Source: Dyella flava (GTDB lineage: Bacteria > Pseudomonadota > Gammaproteobacteria > Xanthomonadales > Rhodanobacteraceae). From it: 64,000 nucleotides of DNA. The notes beneath the pieces were generated by a model. It ran no database searches and was not told the DNA's origin. It worked only from the letters and a program-made list of their open reading frames with translations. The position numbers and the translations under genes are program-made. Below are positions 1-8,244 of this stretch, in pieces. How positions within the stretch are numbered: position 1 is the stretch's first letter; each line of letters begins with the position of its first letter. The stretch is from NCBI RefSeq assembly GCF_016904955.1, contig NZ_JADIKE010000031.1:62001-126000 (forward strand), in the 5' to 3' direction.

Positions 1-173
1 GACTGGAAATGCTGGTAGCTGGCGACGCCGGCGATGCGTGCGGTCAACAGCGGTGCCGCGGGCACGGGTTTTTCCAGCAGCCAGATGTTGTAGTCGTTCT
101 CCGGTATGGCGCGTTGCGCCATGGCACAAGCAGGCAACAGGCACAGCACCAGCGCGGTTTTTCGCCGATCCAT
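1..173 (-). CDS. Exported protein, N-terminal part only (runs off the left edge)
   Basis: The frame reads leftwards from an ATG at 171-173 and is open to the window edge, giving 57 residues. It begins MDRRKTALVLCLLPACAMAQ, a typical Sec signal peptide with a probable AMA-Q cleavage site. A strong purine-rich ribosome binding site (GGGGAGGGGAG) lies a few bases upstream. The mature start is RAIPENDYNIWLLEKPVPAA. The family is not recognisable from this fragment. It is probably a periplasmic or outer-membrane protein; no function is assigned. Confidence 0.6.
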   Translation of the reverse strand, partial: MDRRKTALVLCLLPACAMAQRAIPENDYNIWLLEKPVPAAPLLTARIAGVASYQHFQ

Positions 174-262
174 TGTGACTCCCCTCCCCTAGCGAACCGC
201 AACAAAGCACCAGACTCGTTGGCGCCCGAATCATCCATGAACAGGGACGGACGGCCAACGGT

Positions 263-2191
263 TCACGCCACTGACTTGCTGCTGCGCTTGAGCTCGGTCC
301 TGGTCGGTGAAAGTACCGGCACCGTGCTGATCGCAAATTGCGCGGCCTCTTCAAACGAGTTCGCCACCCGATCGATGCAGGGGCCAGTCGTTATCGGCTC
401 TGGCGTTTCCAGCAATTGCGGCAAAAGCACGGCAACAATGTTGGCATTCGGCAAGCGGCGGCGCATGTCCTTGGCCATGGCATTGATCTGCTCTTCTTCC
501 TTGGCAGGCGTGCTGCCGACGATGTAGACCATGGAGACGGCATCCGGCGTCGCCTCGGGATGTTTCTCCGACTCGAACGCCTTGATGTCTTCAATGGTGA
601 AGTGGCGTGCATCGATATTCAGATCACGCAGCACCCGCACCAGGATCTCGGTGACCAATTCATCATCCTGCGTGCACGCTTCCACGCACAGGGCAATCGA
701 CTTAGGCGCGACGGCCAAGGGCCCCTGCCAGCGGCCGCTCACATTCTCGCGCCGTTGCCGCAGGCTGAAGGCGAGACTGCCGTCGCTGAGCACGGAGGTG
801 CTACGCCACCAGCCGAAGCGTGCGCGCGATTCGCCCGTCAGCGTCTCGATTGCGCGCACGATGGCTCGCCTCGCCTTGAGCCGCTGCTCCGGACCAATCG
901 CGCCATGCGCAAGATCGACCAGCGCCAGTTGCAGGGCTGGCAGCAGCACCACATCACAGTATTTGGCAAAGGATTTGCGCTTCAAAAACTCGCGTCCCGA
1001 GGTGATGACTTCCTGTGCATCGCCCGAAAGCGCGCGTTGATAGAACCGCTCCGGCAAGGTGAGCGCCGGCCGGTCACCCAGCAGGACTTCCAGCAGGGCA
1101 AGCGCCTTCACATGGCGTCCCGCCACCACCAGGCACAAGGTCAGCGGTGTCGACAGGATCAATCCGGCCGCGCCCCACAACCAGCTCCAGAAGATCGCCG
1201 CCACCACCACGGCAAGCGGCGACAGACCGGTGGTGTGTCCATACAAGTTCGGCTCGACCAGCTGACTCACGATAACCTCGACCACCACGAACAGGCCCAA
1301 CGTCAGCAGCAGCATCGACCAACCGGGATCAACCGCTGCCGCCAGCAGGCTCGCCAGAATCATCGCCAGCCACACGCCCACATAGGGCACGAAACGCAGT
1401 ACCGCCGTACAAGCGCCCCAGAGCAACGCGTTCGGCAAGCCGATGATCATCAGGCCCAGCCAGATCACCACGCCCACGCCGAAGTTGACTGAAAACTGCG
1501 AAACGAAAAAGCGCGACAGGCGCTCGCCCGCATCGTTGATTGCCGCCGTGGTGGCACGCAGATCCTTGCCGCCGATGAGGCGGATAAAACGATCGCGTAA
1601 TGATTCGTGCTCCAGCAGCACGAAAATCAGCACCACCAACACAATGCCGCCGGTTTCCAGCGGCCCCCAGATCGAGGACAGCACCTTGGAGACGGCCTTG
1701 AGGGAGTTGTTGGTGTTGTTGACCATCGGTGGTGCGGCGGCGGTGGATACGGCCATGACGCCTTCAGGAGTAGGCGCACCGGCATATTCGTCGTCCAGAC
1801 CGATCACTTTGCCCGCCTCGCCCGATACCGCCTCGACCCGCCCCAGGGTGGCGTCATGCAGCACCTGCAGCTTGGTGTGAATGGTCGCCTCGTACTGCGG
1901 CAGGCTTCTGGCCAGATGCACTACCTGCGAACCGATCACCGTCATCAGCCCGCCGAGCAGAAGCGTCAGCAGCAGTACGGCGACCAATACGGCGGGTGTG
2001 TGGCTGAAGCCAACGCGCTGCAATCCGCGCACTACCGGCACCATCAGCAGGCCGAGTATCAATGCAAGTGTGACCGGGACCAGCACATCCTTGCCGAAAT
2101 AGAGCAAGGCCAGAATCACCGCGGTGGCGATGATGGTCATCGCACGTTGACTCGCAACGGTCAGCGGTGGCTGTGCAGGTTCCAGGGCCAT
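263..2191 (-). CDS. AI-2E family transporter (PerM/YdiK-like) with long C-terminal cytosolic extension
   Basis: Multi-pass inner-membrane protein of 642 residues. About the first 370 residues carry the hydrophobic segments and the conserved AI-2E core (for example GACTAVLRFVPYVGVWLAM and LVEPNLYGHTTGLSPLAVVVA). Family members are usually about 350-380 residues and include TqsA-like exporters and PerM permeases; the substrate cannot be told from sequence. From about residue 375 (ERFYQRALSGDAQEV onward) a soluble domain of about 270 residues follows. It has alternating hydrophobic strands (SIALCVEACTQDDE, VSMVYIVGSTPA, ANIVAVLLPQLL) suggesting a Rossmann- or B12-binding-like fold, probably regulatory. 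It stands alone on the minus strand. Confidence 0.85.
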   Translation of the reverse strand: MALEPAQPPLTVASQRAMTIIATAVILALLYFGKDVLVPVTLALILGLLMVPVVRGLQRVGFSHTPAVLVAVLLLTLLLGGLMTVIGSQVVHLARSLPQYEATIHTKLQVLHDATLGRVEAVSGEAGKVIGLDDEYAGAPTPEGVMAVSTAAAPPMVNNTNNSLKAVSKVLSSIWGPLETGGIVLVVLIFVLLEHESLRDRFIRLIGGKDLRATTAAINDAGERLSRFFVSQFSVNFGVGVVIWLGLMIIGLPNALLWGACTAVLRFVPYVGVWLAMILASLLAAAVDPGWSMLLLTLGLFVVVEVIVSQLVEPNLYGHTTGLSPLAVVVAAIFWSWLWGAAGLILSTPLTLCLVVAGRHVKALALLEVLLGDRPALTLPERFYQRALSGDAQEVITSGREFLKRKSFAKYCDVVLLPALQLALVDLAHGAIGPEQRLKARRAIVRAIETLTGESRARFGWWRSTSVLSDGSLAFSLRQRRENVSGRWQGPLAVAPKSIALCVEACTQDDELVTEILVRVLRDLNIDARHFTIEDIKAFESEKHPEATPDAVSMVYIVGSTPAKEEEQINAMAKDMRRRLPNANIVAVLLPQLLETPEPITTGPCIDRVANSFEEAAQFAISTVPVLSPTRTELKRSSKSVA

Positions 2192-2310
2192 AGGCGTATC
2201 CGCATTGGTGACATTGACGACTACCGTCGTTGTATTGCCTAAATTACGCTTTCCTGCGGTCGAAAGACATGTTTAATGTCTTTGGAAGCGTCGCTTTAAT
2301 GCAACTCACG

Positions 2311-2406
2311 GCAAGCCTTGCCCCCTCACCCCAACCGTCTCCTCGCTCCTCAAAGCCGGCGCCATCCCTGACGCCTTCCCGCGTACCCCGGAAGGGAGAG
2401 GGAGCC
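2311..2406 (+). repeat. Intergenic palindromic repeat, long form, divergent copy (R1)
   Basis: A copy of the window-wide repeat: CCCCTCACCCCAACC, then CTCCTCGCTCCTCAAAGCC, then a GTACCCCGGAAGGGAGAGGG arm. The inner hairpin differs from other copies (GGCGCCATCCCTGACGCC in place of GAGCACATCCATGTGCTC). It still pairs, so the structure is kept while the sequence changed. Confidence 0.75.
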
Positions 2407-2466
2407 ATAGGCTTGGGGTGGCCGGCATCGGCTTGACAAGCCACGCCCCGACCGGCACTTTGCGGC

Positions 2467-2572
2467 ATTCACCCGGGGTGCCTCGACAAGAGGCTGAGAT
2501 GCTGCTGGCGTGTTATTCAGCGCAGCGACCCGTTGAACCTGATCCAGTTCATGCTGGCGTAGGGATGGTGCG
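2467..2572 (+). promoter_or_regulatory. TPP riboswitch (THI element)
   Basis: Contains the canonical THI-box order: GGGGTGCC (2475-2482), GGCTGAGAT (2492-2500), ACCCGTTGAACCTGATCC (2528-2545) and the closing GCTGGCGTAGGGA (2553-2565). These are the pyrimidine- and pyrophosphate-sensing helices of the thiamin-pyrophosphate aptamer. It ends about 75 bases before thiM. No strong terminator with a T run is visible between aptamer and gene, so control is probably at translation initiation; that last point is inference. Confidence 0.96.
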
Positions 2573-2646
2573 GACACCTGCCGTATCGTTGATCCCATCG
2601 CGCCTGCCTGAACCGGATTTTCTCGCAGCAAGTCCAGGATCGCGTC

Positions 2647-3477
2647 ATGGCCACCGATACACCTACGAAAGCTTCCGTCACCCCCGCGCTTTGCGGCGAT
2701 CTGCTTGAACGGATGCGCCACGCCTCGCCGCTGGTCCAATGCATCACCAACTACGTGGCGATGAACTATGCGGCGAATGTGATGCTGGCTGCCGGCGCCT
2801 CGCCGGCGATGGTGCACGCGCCGGAAGAAGCGGGCGAGTTTGCCCGGCTCGCGAGTGCGGTCACGATCAATATCGGCACGCTGTCCTCGCCCTGGCTGGA
2901 CGGCATGCGCAACGCCGCCAGGACGGCGAATAACATCGGAAGGCCGTGGGTACTCGATCCGGTTGCGCATTTCGCGACCGCGTTTCGCCGCCAGGCCGTC
3001 GAAGAACTGGTTGCACTTCGCCCGGCGGTGATTCGCGGCAACGCCTCGGAGATCATGGCGCTGGCCGGTACCGTGAGCTCGGGGCGTGGCGTGGATGCCG
3101 GCGATAGCGTCGAGCAAGCCGAAGCCTCGGCGCTGGCGCTCTCACGCCGCGCGCAGTGCGTGGTTGCCGTGACCGGCGCGGTGGACTTTGTGACTGATGG
3201 GCAGCAGAGCGTGCGCATCAGTGGCGGCTCGCCGTTGATGCCGCACGTGACGGCCATGGGCTGCGCACTCACCTGCCTGGTCGGTGCGTTTGCAGCGATG
3301 GCCCCGCAGGATCCCTTCCTCGCCAGCGTAACCGCCCTCGCCTGCTTCAGTGCCGCCGGCACACAGGCCGCGCAGGAATCATCCGGGCCTGGCTCGTTCG
3401 CATGGCGCTTTATCGATGCACTGGCCGCACTCGATACACATCACCTTCAAACTCAAGCGCGCATAGTGGCTGCATGA
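2647..3477 (+). CDS. thiM: Hydroxyethylthiazole kinase ThiM
   Basis: 276 residues, close to the family length. Phosphorylates 4-methyl-5-(2-hydroxyethyl)thiazole for thiamin salvage. Visible family features: SPLVQCITNYVAMNYAANVM at the N-terminus, PAMVHAPEEA, INIGTLS, VLDPVAHF, RGNASEIMAL and VTAMGCALT, which carries the conserved active-site cysteine. The usual LDPVAxGA motif is changed to LDPVAHFA, a mild deviation. The gene lies directly downstream of a TPP riboswitch. Its stop overlaps the thiE start (ATGA at 3474-3477), so the two are translationally coupled. Confidence 0.96.
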   Translation: MATDTPTKASVTPALCGDLLERMRHASPLVQCITNYVAMNYAANVMLAAGASPAMVHAPEEAGEFARLASAVTINIGTLSSPWLDGMRNAARTANNIGRPWVLDPVAHFATAFRRQAVEELVALRPAVIRGNASEIMALAGTVSSGRGVDAGDSVEQAEASALALSRRAQCVVAVTGAVDFVTDGQQSVRISGGSPLMPHVTAMGCALTCLVGAFAAMAPQDPFLASVTALACFSAAGTQAAQESSGPGSFAWRFIDALAALDTHHLQTQARIVAA

Positions 3478-4103
3478 AACATTTCGATTTATCGCTTTAC
3501 CTGGTGCTGGATCCTGACCTTTGCCAGCAACACTCGATGATCGAAACCGCCTGCGAGGCCGTGGCAGGCGGCGTAACGATGGTGCAACTGCGCCACAAGC
3601 ACGCCTCCACCGACGAACGCATTGTCTTGGGCCGCGCCCTGATGGAAGCGTTGCGCGACACCGGTGCCATCGTGGTGATGAATGACGACGTTGCAGCCGC
3701 CATCGAAGCTGGCGTTGACGCCTTGCATATCGGCCAGGGCGATATGACACCCGCGCTGGCGCGCGCCCGCATCGGGCCGGAGATGATCCTGGGCTTATCG
3801 GTGAACAGCGAGGGCGGCGCCCGGCTGGTCGATCCGGCAATTGTCGATTACGCGGGCGTCGGCCCGGTGTTTGCGACGCCAACCAAGCCGGATCACGAAA
3901 AGCCGCTGGGTTTTAAAGGCCTGGGCCAGGTGGTCGCTGCCTGCCCGGTGCCTACGGTGGCGATCGGCGGATTGAAGAAAGAACACGTCCAGCAAGTCTT
4001 TGCGGCCGGCGCACATGGCGTGGCGGTGGTGTCGGCCATTTGCGGCATGCCCGATCCTCGGCAGGCGGCGCGTGACTTGCGTGAGCGAATTCCCAGTCGG
4101 TGA
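3474..4103 (+). CDS. thiE: Thiamine-phosphate synthase ThiE
   Basis: 209 residues from the ATG that overlaps the thiM stop codon. Condenses HMP-pyrophosphate with thiazole phosphate to thiamin monophosphate. The TIM-barrel signature residues are present: TMVQLRHK, VVMNDDVAAAI, LHIGQGDM, GLSVNSEG, GVGPVFATPTKPD and AIGGLKKEHV. An upstream in-frame ATG at 3402 lies inside thiM and is not used as the start. Together with thiM it forms a riboswitch-controlled salvage operon; thiD is not adjacent. A strong hairpin terminator follows. Confidence 0.96.
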   Translation: MKHFDLSLYLVLDPDLCQQHSMIETACEAVAGGVTMVQLRHKHASTDERIVLGRALMEALRDTGAIVVMNDDVAAAIEAGVDALHIGQGDMTPALARARIGPEMILGLSVNSEGGARLVDPAIVDYAGVGPVFATPTKPDHEKPLGFKGLGQVVAACPVPTVAIGGLKKEHVQQVFAAGAHGVAVVSAICGMPDPRQAARDLRERIPSR

Positions 4104-4129
4104 TGCGCGGAAAAAGATCGAAACGATAA

Positions 4130-4154
4130 AAAACCCCGCGCCAGGCGGGGTTTT
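4130..4154. terminator. Rho-independent terminator after thiE (works in both orientations)
   Basis: AAAACCCCGC, a 5-base loop (GCCAG), then GCGGGGTTTT: a perfect 10-bp stem including the A/T tails. It lies between thiE (+) and the small gene at 4166 (-), so it can serve both. Confidence 0.92.
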
Positions 4155-4165
4155 GTGTAGGGGCG

Positions 4166-4342
4166 CTAAGCCGGCAGGGCTTCAGCGATACGCAGTCGGT
4201 CGCGGTAGGTGGATTCGGTTTCCTGATACAACCCGGACCACGGGTCGAGAACGTAACCATCAAGCGGATCCGGCGACGTACGCCGAACATCCTGACGGGA
4301 TTCCACACTATCCAATAGCGCATCAAGGCTGGTGGGTTTCAT
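4166..4342 (-). CDS. Small hypothetical protein (58 aa)
   Basis: Starts at an ATG at 4340-4342 preceded by GAGGG. Encodes a 58-residue acidic, soluble peptide beginning MKPTSLDALLDSVESRQDV with a tryptophan/tyrosine-containing centre (LDGYVLDPWSGLYQE). It converges on the thiE terminator. No family is recognised. The ribosome site, codon use and position between a terminator and repeats make it plausible, but there is no homology evidence here. Confidence 0.45.
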   Translation of the reverse strand: MKPTSLDALLDSVESRQDVRRTSPDPLDGYVLDPWSGLYQETESTYRDRLRIAEALPA

Positions 4343-4519
4343 AAGCAAGCCCTCGGTCTTCGTCGCGGAGATCCAGACTATCGGGGCGGATGTTCGTGGA
4401 TAGTTAAGCAGACTGTCGGTTTGGGCGAACGCGAACTTTATGAAGTTGCAGTGATTTGACATGCACATCGTGCATTCATGACATGACGCCATAAAAATGT
4501 GGACGCAGTCCCGAAGATT

Positions 4520-4604
4520 GCTCCCTCTCCCCTTCGGGGCACGCGGAGAGAGCACATCGATGTGCTCGGCTTTGAGGAGCGAGGAGAGGGTTGGGGTGAG
4601 GGGT
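4520..4604 (-). repeat. Intergenic palindromic repeat, long form, reverse orientation (R2)
   Basis: Reverse-strand copy: GCTCCCTCTCCCCTTCGGGG, an inner hairpin GAGCACATCGATGTGCTC, then CTTTGAGGAGCGAGGAGAGG and TTGGGGTGAGGGG. The inner hairpin loop is CGATG rather than the usual CCATG or GGATG. It is paired head-to-head with R3, 65 bases away, like a BIME. Confidence 0.85.
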
Positions 4605-4667
4605 CACTCTTGCGAGGAAGCTGCTTGAAACATCTAGGCGAAGATGTTTCGTTACGACGGCGTGTAT

Positions 4668-4721
4668 GGCAAGCGCGGCCCCTCACCCCGACCCTCTCCC
4701 CGAAGGGGAGAGGGAGAGAGC
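4668..4721 (+). repeat. Intergenic palindromic repeat, short form (R3)
   Basis: GGCAAGCGCGGCCCCTCACC, then CCTCTCCCCGAAGGGGAGAGG, a near-perfect hairpin. It has the same outer arms as the long copies but lacks the inner GAGCACAT hairpin. It sits just downstream of the glycosylase gene and could end its transcript. Confidence 0.8.
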
Positions 4722-4730
4722 TGTAGCGGG

Positions 4731-5327
4731 TCACTTCCTAGATATGTAAGCGTTGTCACCCACATACCACCGCCACGGATACTCCGCGGCCTTGCTGATA
4801 CCAATACGCGTCGTCTGCACCGGCCGATCCGGCGGCGGCATGCCATCATCAACCAGCGCATAGGTTTCACCCGCAACCAGGTCCACACCATCCTGCAACT
4901 TGGTGATGCTCATCGCCTGGGTAAGACAAGCGGGGCCGTTGCATAACTGCCGGTCGTTTTTCGCCAACGGACGCGCGGCATACATCAGATCGAGGCCGGT
5001 AATCGGTTGCAAAGCGCGAATAAGTACTGCGTCGCCCTCGCCTTCTGTACCGCAGACCACATTGCTGCACCAATGCATGCCATACGTGAAGTAGACATAC
5101 ATATGCCCGGCGGGCCCAAACATCACGGCATTGCGCGGTGTCTTGCCACGATAGGAATGCGCGGCAGGATCGTCTGCGCCTCGATAAGCCTCCACCTCCA
5201 CAATGCGGCCGGCACGGCCGTCATGGCAACGCAGCACCTTGTTCAACAGTTCCGGCGCAAGCACCAGCGGGTCACGGCGGTAGAACGATCGGGGCAGCGG
5301 GCGCGTGCTTTTTCTGGAAGCCTTCAT
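4731..5327 (-). CDS. DNA-3-methyladenine glycosylase, AAG/MPG family
   Basis: 198 residues from the ATG at 5325-5327, with GAGG upstream (AATGAGGCC-ATG). Excises alkylated purines in base-excision repair. Family blocks in order: RSFYRRDPLVLAPELLNKVL; GRIVEVEAYRG containing the catalytic Glu of the VEAY motif; HSYRGKTPRNAVMFGPAG; HMYVYFTYGMHWCSNVV; ALIRALQP-like AVLIRALQP; NGPACLTQAM. Length matches bacterial AAG enzymes. A longer in-frame reading upstream has no family sequence and was not used. It is followed by repeat R3. Confidence 0.92.
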   Translation of the reverse strand: MKASRKSTRPLPRSFYRRDPLVLAPELLNKVLRCHDGRAGRIVEVEAYRGADDPAAHSYRGKTPRNAVMFGPAGHMYVYFTYGMHWCSNVVCGTEGEGDAVLIRALQPITGLDLMYAARPLAKNDRQLCNGPACLTQAMSITKLQDGVDLVAGETYALVDDGMPPPDRPVQTTRIGISKAAEYPWRWYVGDNAYISRK

Positions 5328-5365
5328 GGCCTCATTATGCGGGCTGGTGAAAGTTGGCGCGGTAT

Positions 5366-6283
5366 CTAAGCACCGACATCGATGCCATGTATCAACCGCT
5401 TGGCAAGCCGTGGTAGCCGCAATTGATCCAGCCACCACTTCAGCGCGCGCCCTTGATGATCGCTGCGCCATGCCACGTAAAGCACGTTCGGCTCACGCGC
5501 ATCGGCAACGCGTTTCTCCACCAGCTCACCACGTTTCAGTAGCGATGTGATGCGTTGCCTGGGCAGCCAGCCGATACCCAGGCCATCGCATTGCGCAAGG
5601 ATCTTGGCGCGCATGCTCGGCACCGCCAGGGTCGGCTGCCCGCTGGATACGCCATAACCATGCGCCTGCATGGTGCGCGCGGTGTCGGCGACAACTACCG
5701 CCCGGTAGGGCGCGAGCTGTTCCTGCTGCAACGGTTCCTTGGCCTTGGCCAGTGCATGTCGAGGCGAGATGGCAAACGCCCACTCCATCGTACCCAGTTC
5801 AAACCATTGCAAGCGGGGCATGGCCGGCGGTGCATTGGTGGCGCCGATGATCAGATCGGCCCGGCCATCGTGCAGTGCTTCCCAGGTACCGCTCAACACC
5901 TCGTGGGTGATTCGCAAGGTCACGCCCGATTGCAAGGCATCGAAGGATCGAATCAAGGGCATCAAGGTTTCGAATTCCATCACTTCATCGGTGACGATCC
6001 ACAAGCGATCCTCCCACCCCCCCGCCACCTGTTTGACTCGGCGAGTCAAGCGCGACACATCCTGCATAAGGCGTGCGGCCTCCTCCGCCAGCAACTGGCC
6101 GGCTGGCGTGAGTTGCAGTCGGTAACGGCGGCGGTCGAACAGCAAGGCGTCGAAACGCGCCTCCAACTGGCGAGCGGCGTGTGAAACGGTTGATGGCGCC
6201 TTGCCCAGCCGGCTGGCCGCTCTGGTCAGGCTTCCACTAGCGTTTATGGCCTGAAGCAGGGCCAATTCGTCCTCGGACAACAT
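5366..6283 (-). CDS. LysR-family transcriptional regulator
   Basis: 305 residues. The winged helix-turn-helix covers about residues 1-60 (ALLQAINASGSLTRAASRLG, then STVSHAARQLE), followed by a substrate-binding co-inducer domain. ATG at 6281-6283 with AGAGG upstream. It is transcribed divergently from the SDR at 6391. The 107-bp gap contains two overlapping palindromes typical of LysR sites, so it probably controls the SDR and perhaps the following hydrolase/SDR genes. The effector is unknown. Confidence 0.9.
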   Translation of the reverse strand: MLSEDELALLQAINASGSLTRAASRLGKAPSTVSHAARQLEARFDALLFDRRRYRLQLTPAGQLLAEEAARLMQDVSRLTRRVKQVAGGWEDRLWIVTDEVMEFETLMPLIRSFDALQSGVTLRITHEVLSGTWEALHDGRADLIIGATNAPPAMPRLQWFELGTMEWAFAISPRHALAKAKEPLQQEQLAPYRAVVVADTARTMQAHGYGVSSGQPTLAVPSMRAKILAQCDGLGIGWLPRQRITSLLKRGELVEKRVADAREPNVLYVAWRSDHQGRALKWWLDQLRLPRLAKRLIHGIDVGA

Positions 6284-6312
6284 GTTCGACCTCTTCGAAC
6301 GAGTACGTCGAA
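6284..6312. promoter_or_regulatory. Two overlapping palindromes, candidate LysR binding sites
   Basis: GTTCGA-cctc-TTCGAAC-type palindrome at 6284-6300, and TTCGA-N9-TCGAA at 6294-6312. The latter matches the T-N11-A rule for LysR-type sites. Both lie immediately upstream of the regulator start codon, in the divergent promoter region. Confidence 0.5.
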
Positions 6313-6390
6313 ACGATGATACGGCAAGCGGGTCGCGGACGCTCAAGATCACACCCATCGCAAACACCCTCGACACTCGCGGAGCACACC

Positions 6391-7140
6391 ATGAATCGTT
6401 TTACCAACAAAACCGTACTCGTCACCGGCGGCAACAGCGGTATTGGCCTGGGCGCCGCCAAAGCCTTTGCTGCAGAAGGCGCGCGCGTGGTCATCACCGG
6501 ACGCGATGCCGTCACGCTGGAGCAAGCCCGGCAGATGCTGGGGCCGCAGGCCCTGGTGTTGCGCAACGACGCCGGCTCGGTTGCGGCCGCCAGGCAGCTG
6601 GCCGGCGAATTGGCCCAACGCCAGATCAAGCTTGATGCGTTGTTCATCAACGCAGGCATCGCCAAGTTCGCGCCGCTGGCCGACGTGGACGAAGCACTTT
6701 GGGACCAGACCTTCGACATCAACGTCAAAGGCGCGTATTTCCAGATCCAGGCGCTGTTGCCACAGCTCAATACCGGCGCATCGATTGTCTTGAACGGCTC
6801 CATCAATGCGCGTATCGGCATGGCCAGTTCGTCGGTTTATGCCGCAAGCAAGGCGGCGCTTATTTCACTTGCCAAGACGCTTTCCGCCGAATTACTGCCG
6901 CTCGGCATTCGCGTGAATGTGGTCAGCCCCGGACCGATCAGCACGCCGATCTACGGCAAGCTGGGCATGGATGCGGCCACGCTTGAAACGACTGCGGCGC
7001 AGATCCAATCCCAGATTCCACTGGGTCGATTCGGTACCGCCGAGGAGCTTGCCGCTACCGTGCTGCATCTTTCCGCTCCGGAATCGGCCTTTATCGTCGG
7101 CACGGAAATCATCGTCGACGGCGGCATGAGCCAGCTCTGA
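6391..7140 (+). CDS. SDR family NAD(P)-dependent oxidoreductase
   Basis: 249 residues, starting at the ATG after CGGAGCACACC. Classical short-chain dehydrogenase: cofactor motif TGGNSGIG near residue 12, NAG motif (FINAGIAKFAPL), catalytic Ser in NGSINARIG, and YAASK for Tyr and Lys. It ends IVDGGMSQL, as is usual. Cytosolic; substrate not predictable. Divergent from a LysR regulator and 57 bases upstream of an exported hydrolase gene, probably one transcript. Confidence 0.9.
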   Translation: MNRFTNKTVLVTGGNSGIGLGAAKAFAAEGARVVITGRDAVTLEQARQMLGPQALVLRNDAGSVAAARQLAGELAQRQIKLDALFINAGIAKFAPLADVDEALWDQTFDINVKGAYFQIQALLPQLNTGASIVLNGSINARIGMASSSVYAASKAALISLAKTLSAELLPLGIRVNVVSPGPISTPIYGKLGMDAATLETTAAQIQSQIPLGRFGTAEELAATVLHLSAPESAFIVGTEIIVDGGMSQL

Positions 7141-7197
7141 TTTTGTTCTACGCCTTCGCCCCGCCAAACCGGCGGGGCGACTTCCGAGGACATCACC

Positions 7198-8127
7198 ATG
7201 AATAGCTTCAGCACGCTGCTGCGCCAGGCGGTTTTCGCGCTTGGCATCGTGGCCGCACTACCTGCCGGCGCGCACAGCGCCGCGCCTGTGACAAGCCATG
7301 ACCTGTCCGTCAACGGCGTGACACTGCATTACCTGCAATCCGGTGACGGCCACGGCACCCCGATCATTCTGTTGCATGGCTACACCCAGACCAGTCACAT
7401 GTGGCTGCCGTTGATGGCCAAACTGGATGGCCGCACGGTGATCGCCGTGGATCTCCCCGGCGCCGGCGATTCGTCCATCCCGGCCTCTGGCTATGACAAG
7501 AAAACCATGGCGCAGGACGTCCACGCGCTCGCCCAGTCGCTGGGTTATCGGAAGGTACAACTGGTCGGCCACGATATCGGCTTGATGGTGGCGTATGCCT
7601 ACGCAGCGCAATACCCGCAGGAAGTCCAAAGCCTGACCTTGATGGATGCTTTCCTGCCTGGCGTCGGCGATTGGCAGAAAGTGTGGCTGCTGCGCGACAA
7701 GTGGCACTTCAACTTCTACGGTGATACACCGCTGAAGCTGGTGCAAGGGCGCGAGCGGATTTACTTCGAGCATTTCTGGAACGACTTCGCGGCCGATCCG
7801 AATCATTCGCTTTCCGAAGCGGACCGGGAATACTACACGGCGCAATACGCACGCCCCGGTCGCATGCGTGCTGGCTTCGAATATTTCCACGCGTTTTCGC
7901 AAGACGCACAGGACTTCGCCGGATTTGCCAAGACACCGCTGACCATGCCGGTGCAAGTGCTAACCGGCGAGAAGGCTTCGGGCACATTCCTGATTGACCA
8001 GGCCAAGCTGATCGGCACCAACGTGCACGGCACCATCATCAAGGGTTCCGGCCATTGGCTGATGAGCGAGGCGCCTGGGCAAACCATCCCTGCGCTGGTG
8101 AACTTCCTCAATCAGCACGCAACATAA
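7198..8127 (+). CDS. Exported alpha/beta hydrolase with Asp nucleophile (epoxide hydrolase/dehalogenase-like)
   Basis: 309 residues with a signal peptide (about residues 1-28, ending PAGAHSAA). Alpha/beta fold motifs: HGYTQTSHMW for the oxyanion hole (about 60), DLPGAGDS (about 85), and GHDIG (124-128) at the nucleophile elbow. An Asp rather than Ser at this elbow is typical of epoxide hydrolases and haloalkane/fluoroacetate dehalogenases. The terminal His is in GSGHWLMSEAPG. AGGACATCACC precedes the ATG. It lies between two SDR genes, suggesting a small catabolic or detoxifying module; the substrate is unknown. Confidence 0.85.
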   Translation: MNSFSTLLRQAVFALGIVAALPAGAHSAAPVTSHDLSVNGVTLHYLQSGDGHGTPIILLHGYTQTSHMWLPLMAKLDGRTVIAVDLPGAGDSSIPASGYDKKTMAQDVHALAQSLGYRKVQLVGHDIGLMVAYAYAAQYPQEVQSLTLMDAFLPGVGDWQKVWLLRDKWHFNFYGDTPLKLVQGRERIYFEHFWNDFAADPNHSLSEADREYYTAQYARPGRMRAGFEYFHAFSQDAQDFAGFAKTPLTMPVQVLTGEKASGTFLIDQAKLIGTNVHGTIIKGSGHWLMSEAPGQTIPALVNFLNQHAT

Positions 8128-8244
8128 ATTGCACGGCGGATCAGGCAGAATTTCTGCAGTATCTGACAAGCATGTCCGGTTGAACCACTGCTGCCGGTCA
8201 CCACTTTCATTCACTTCGCTCATCTCTAGTTGTTGGAGCTCATC

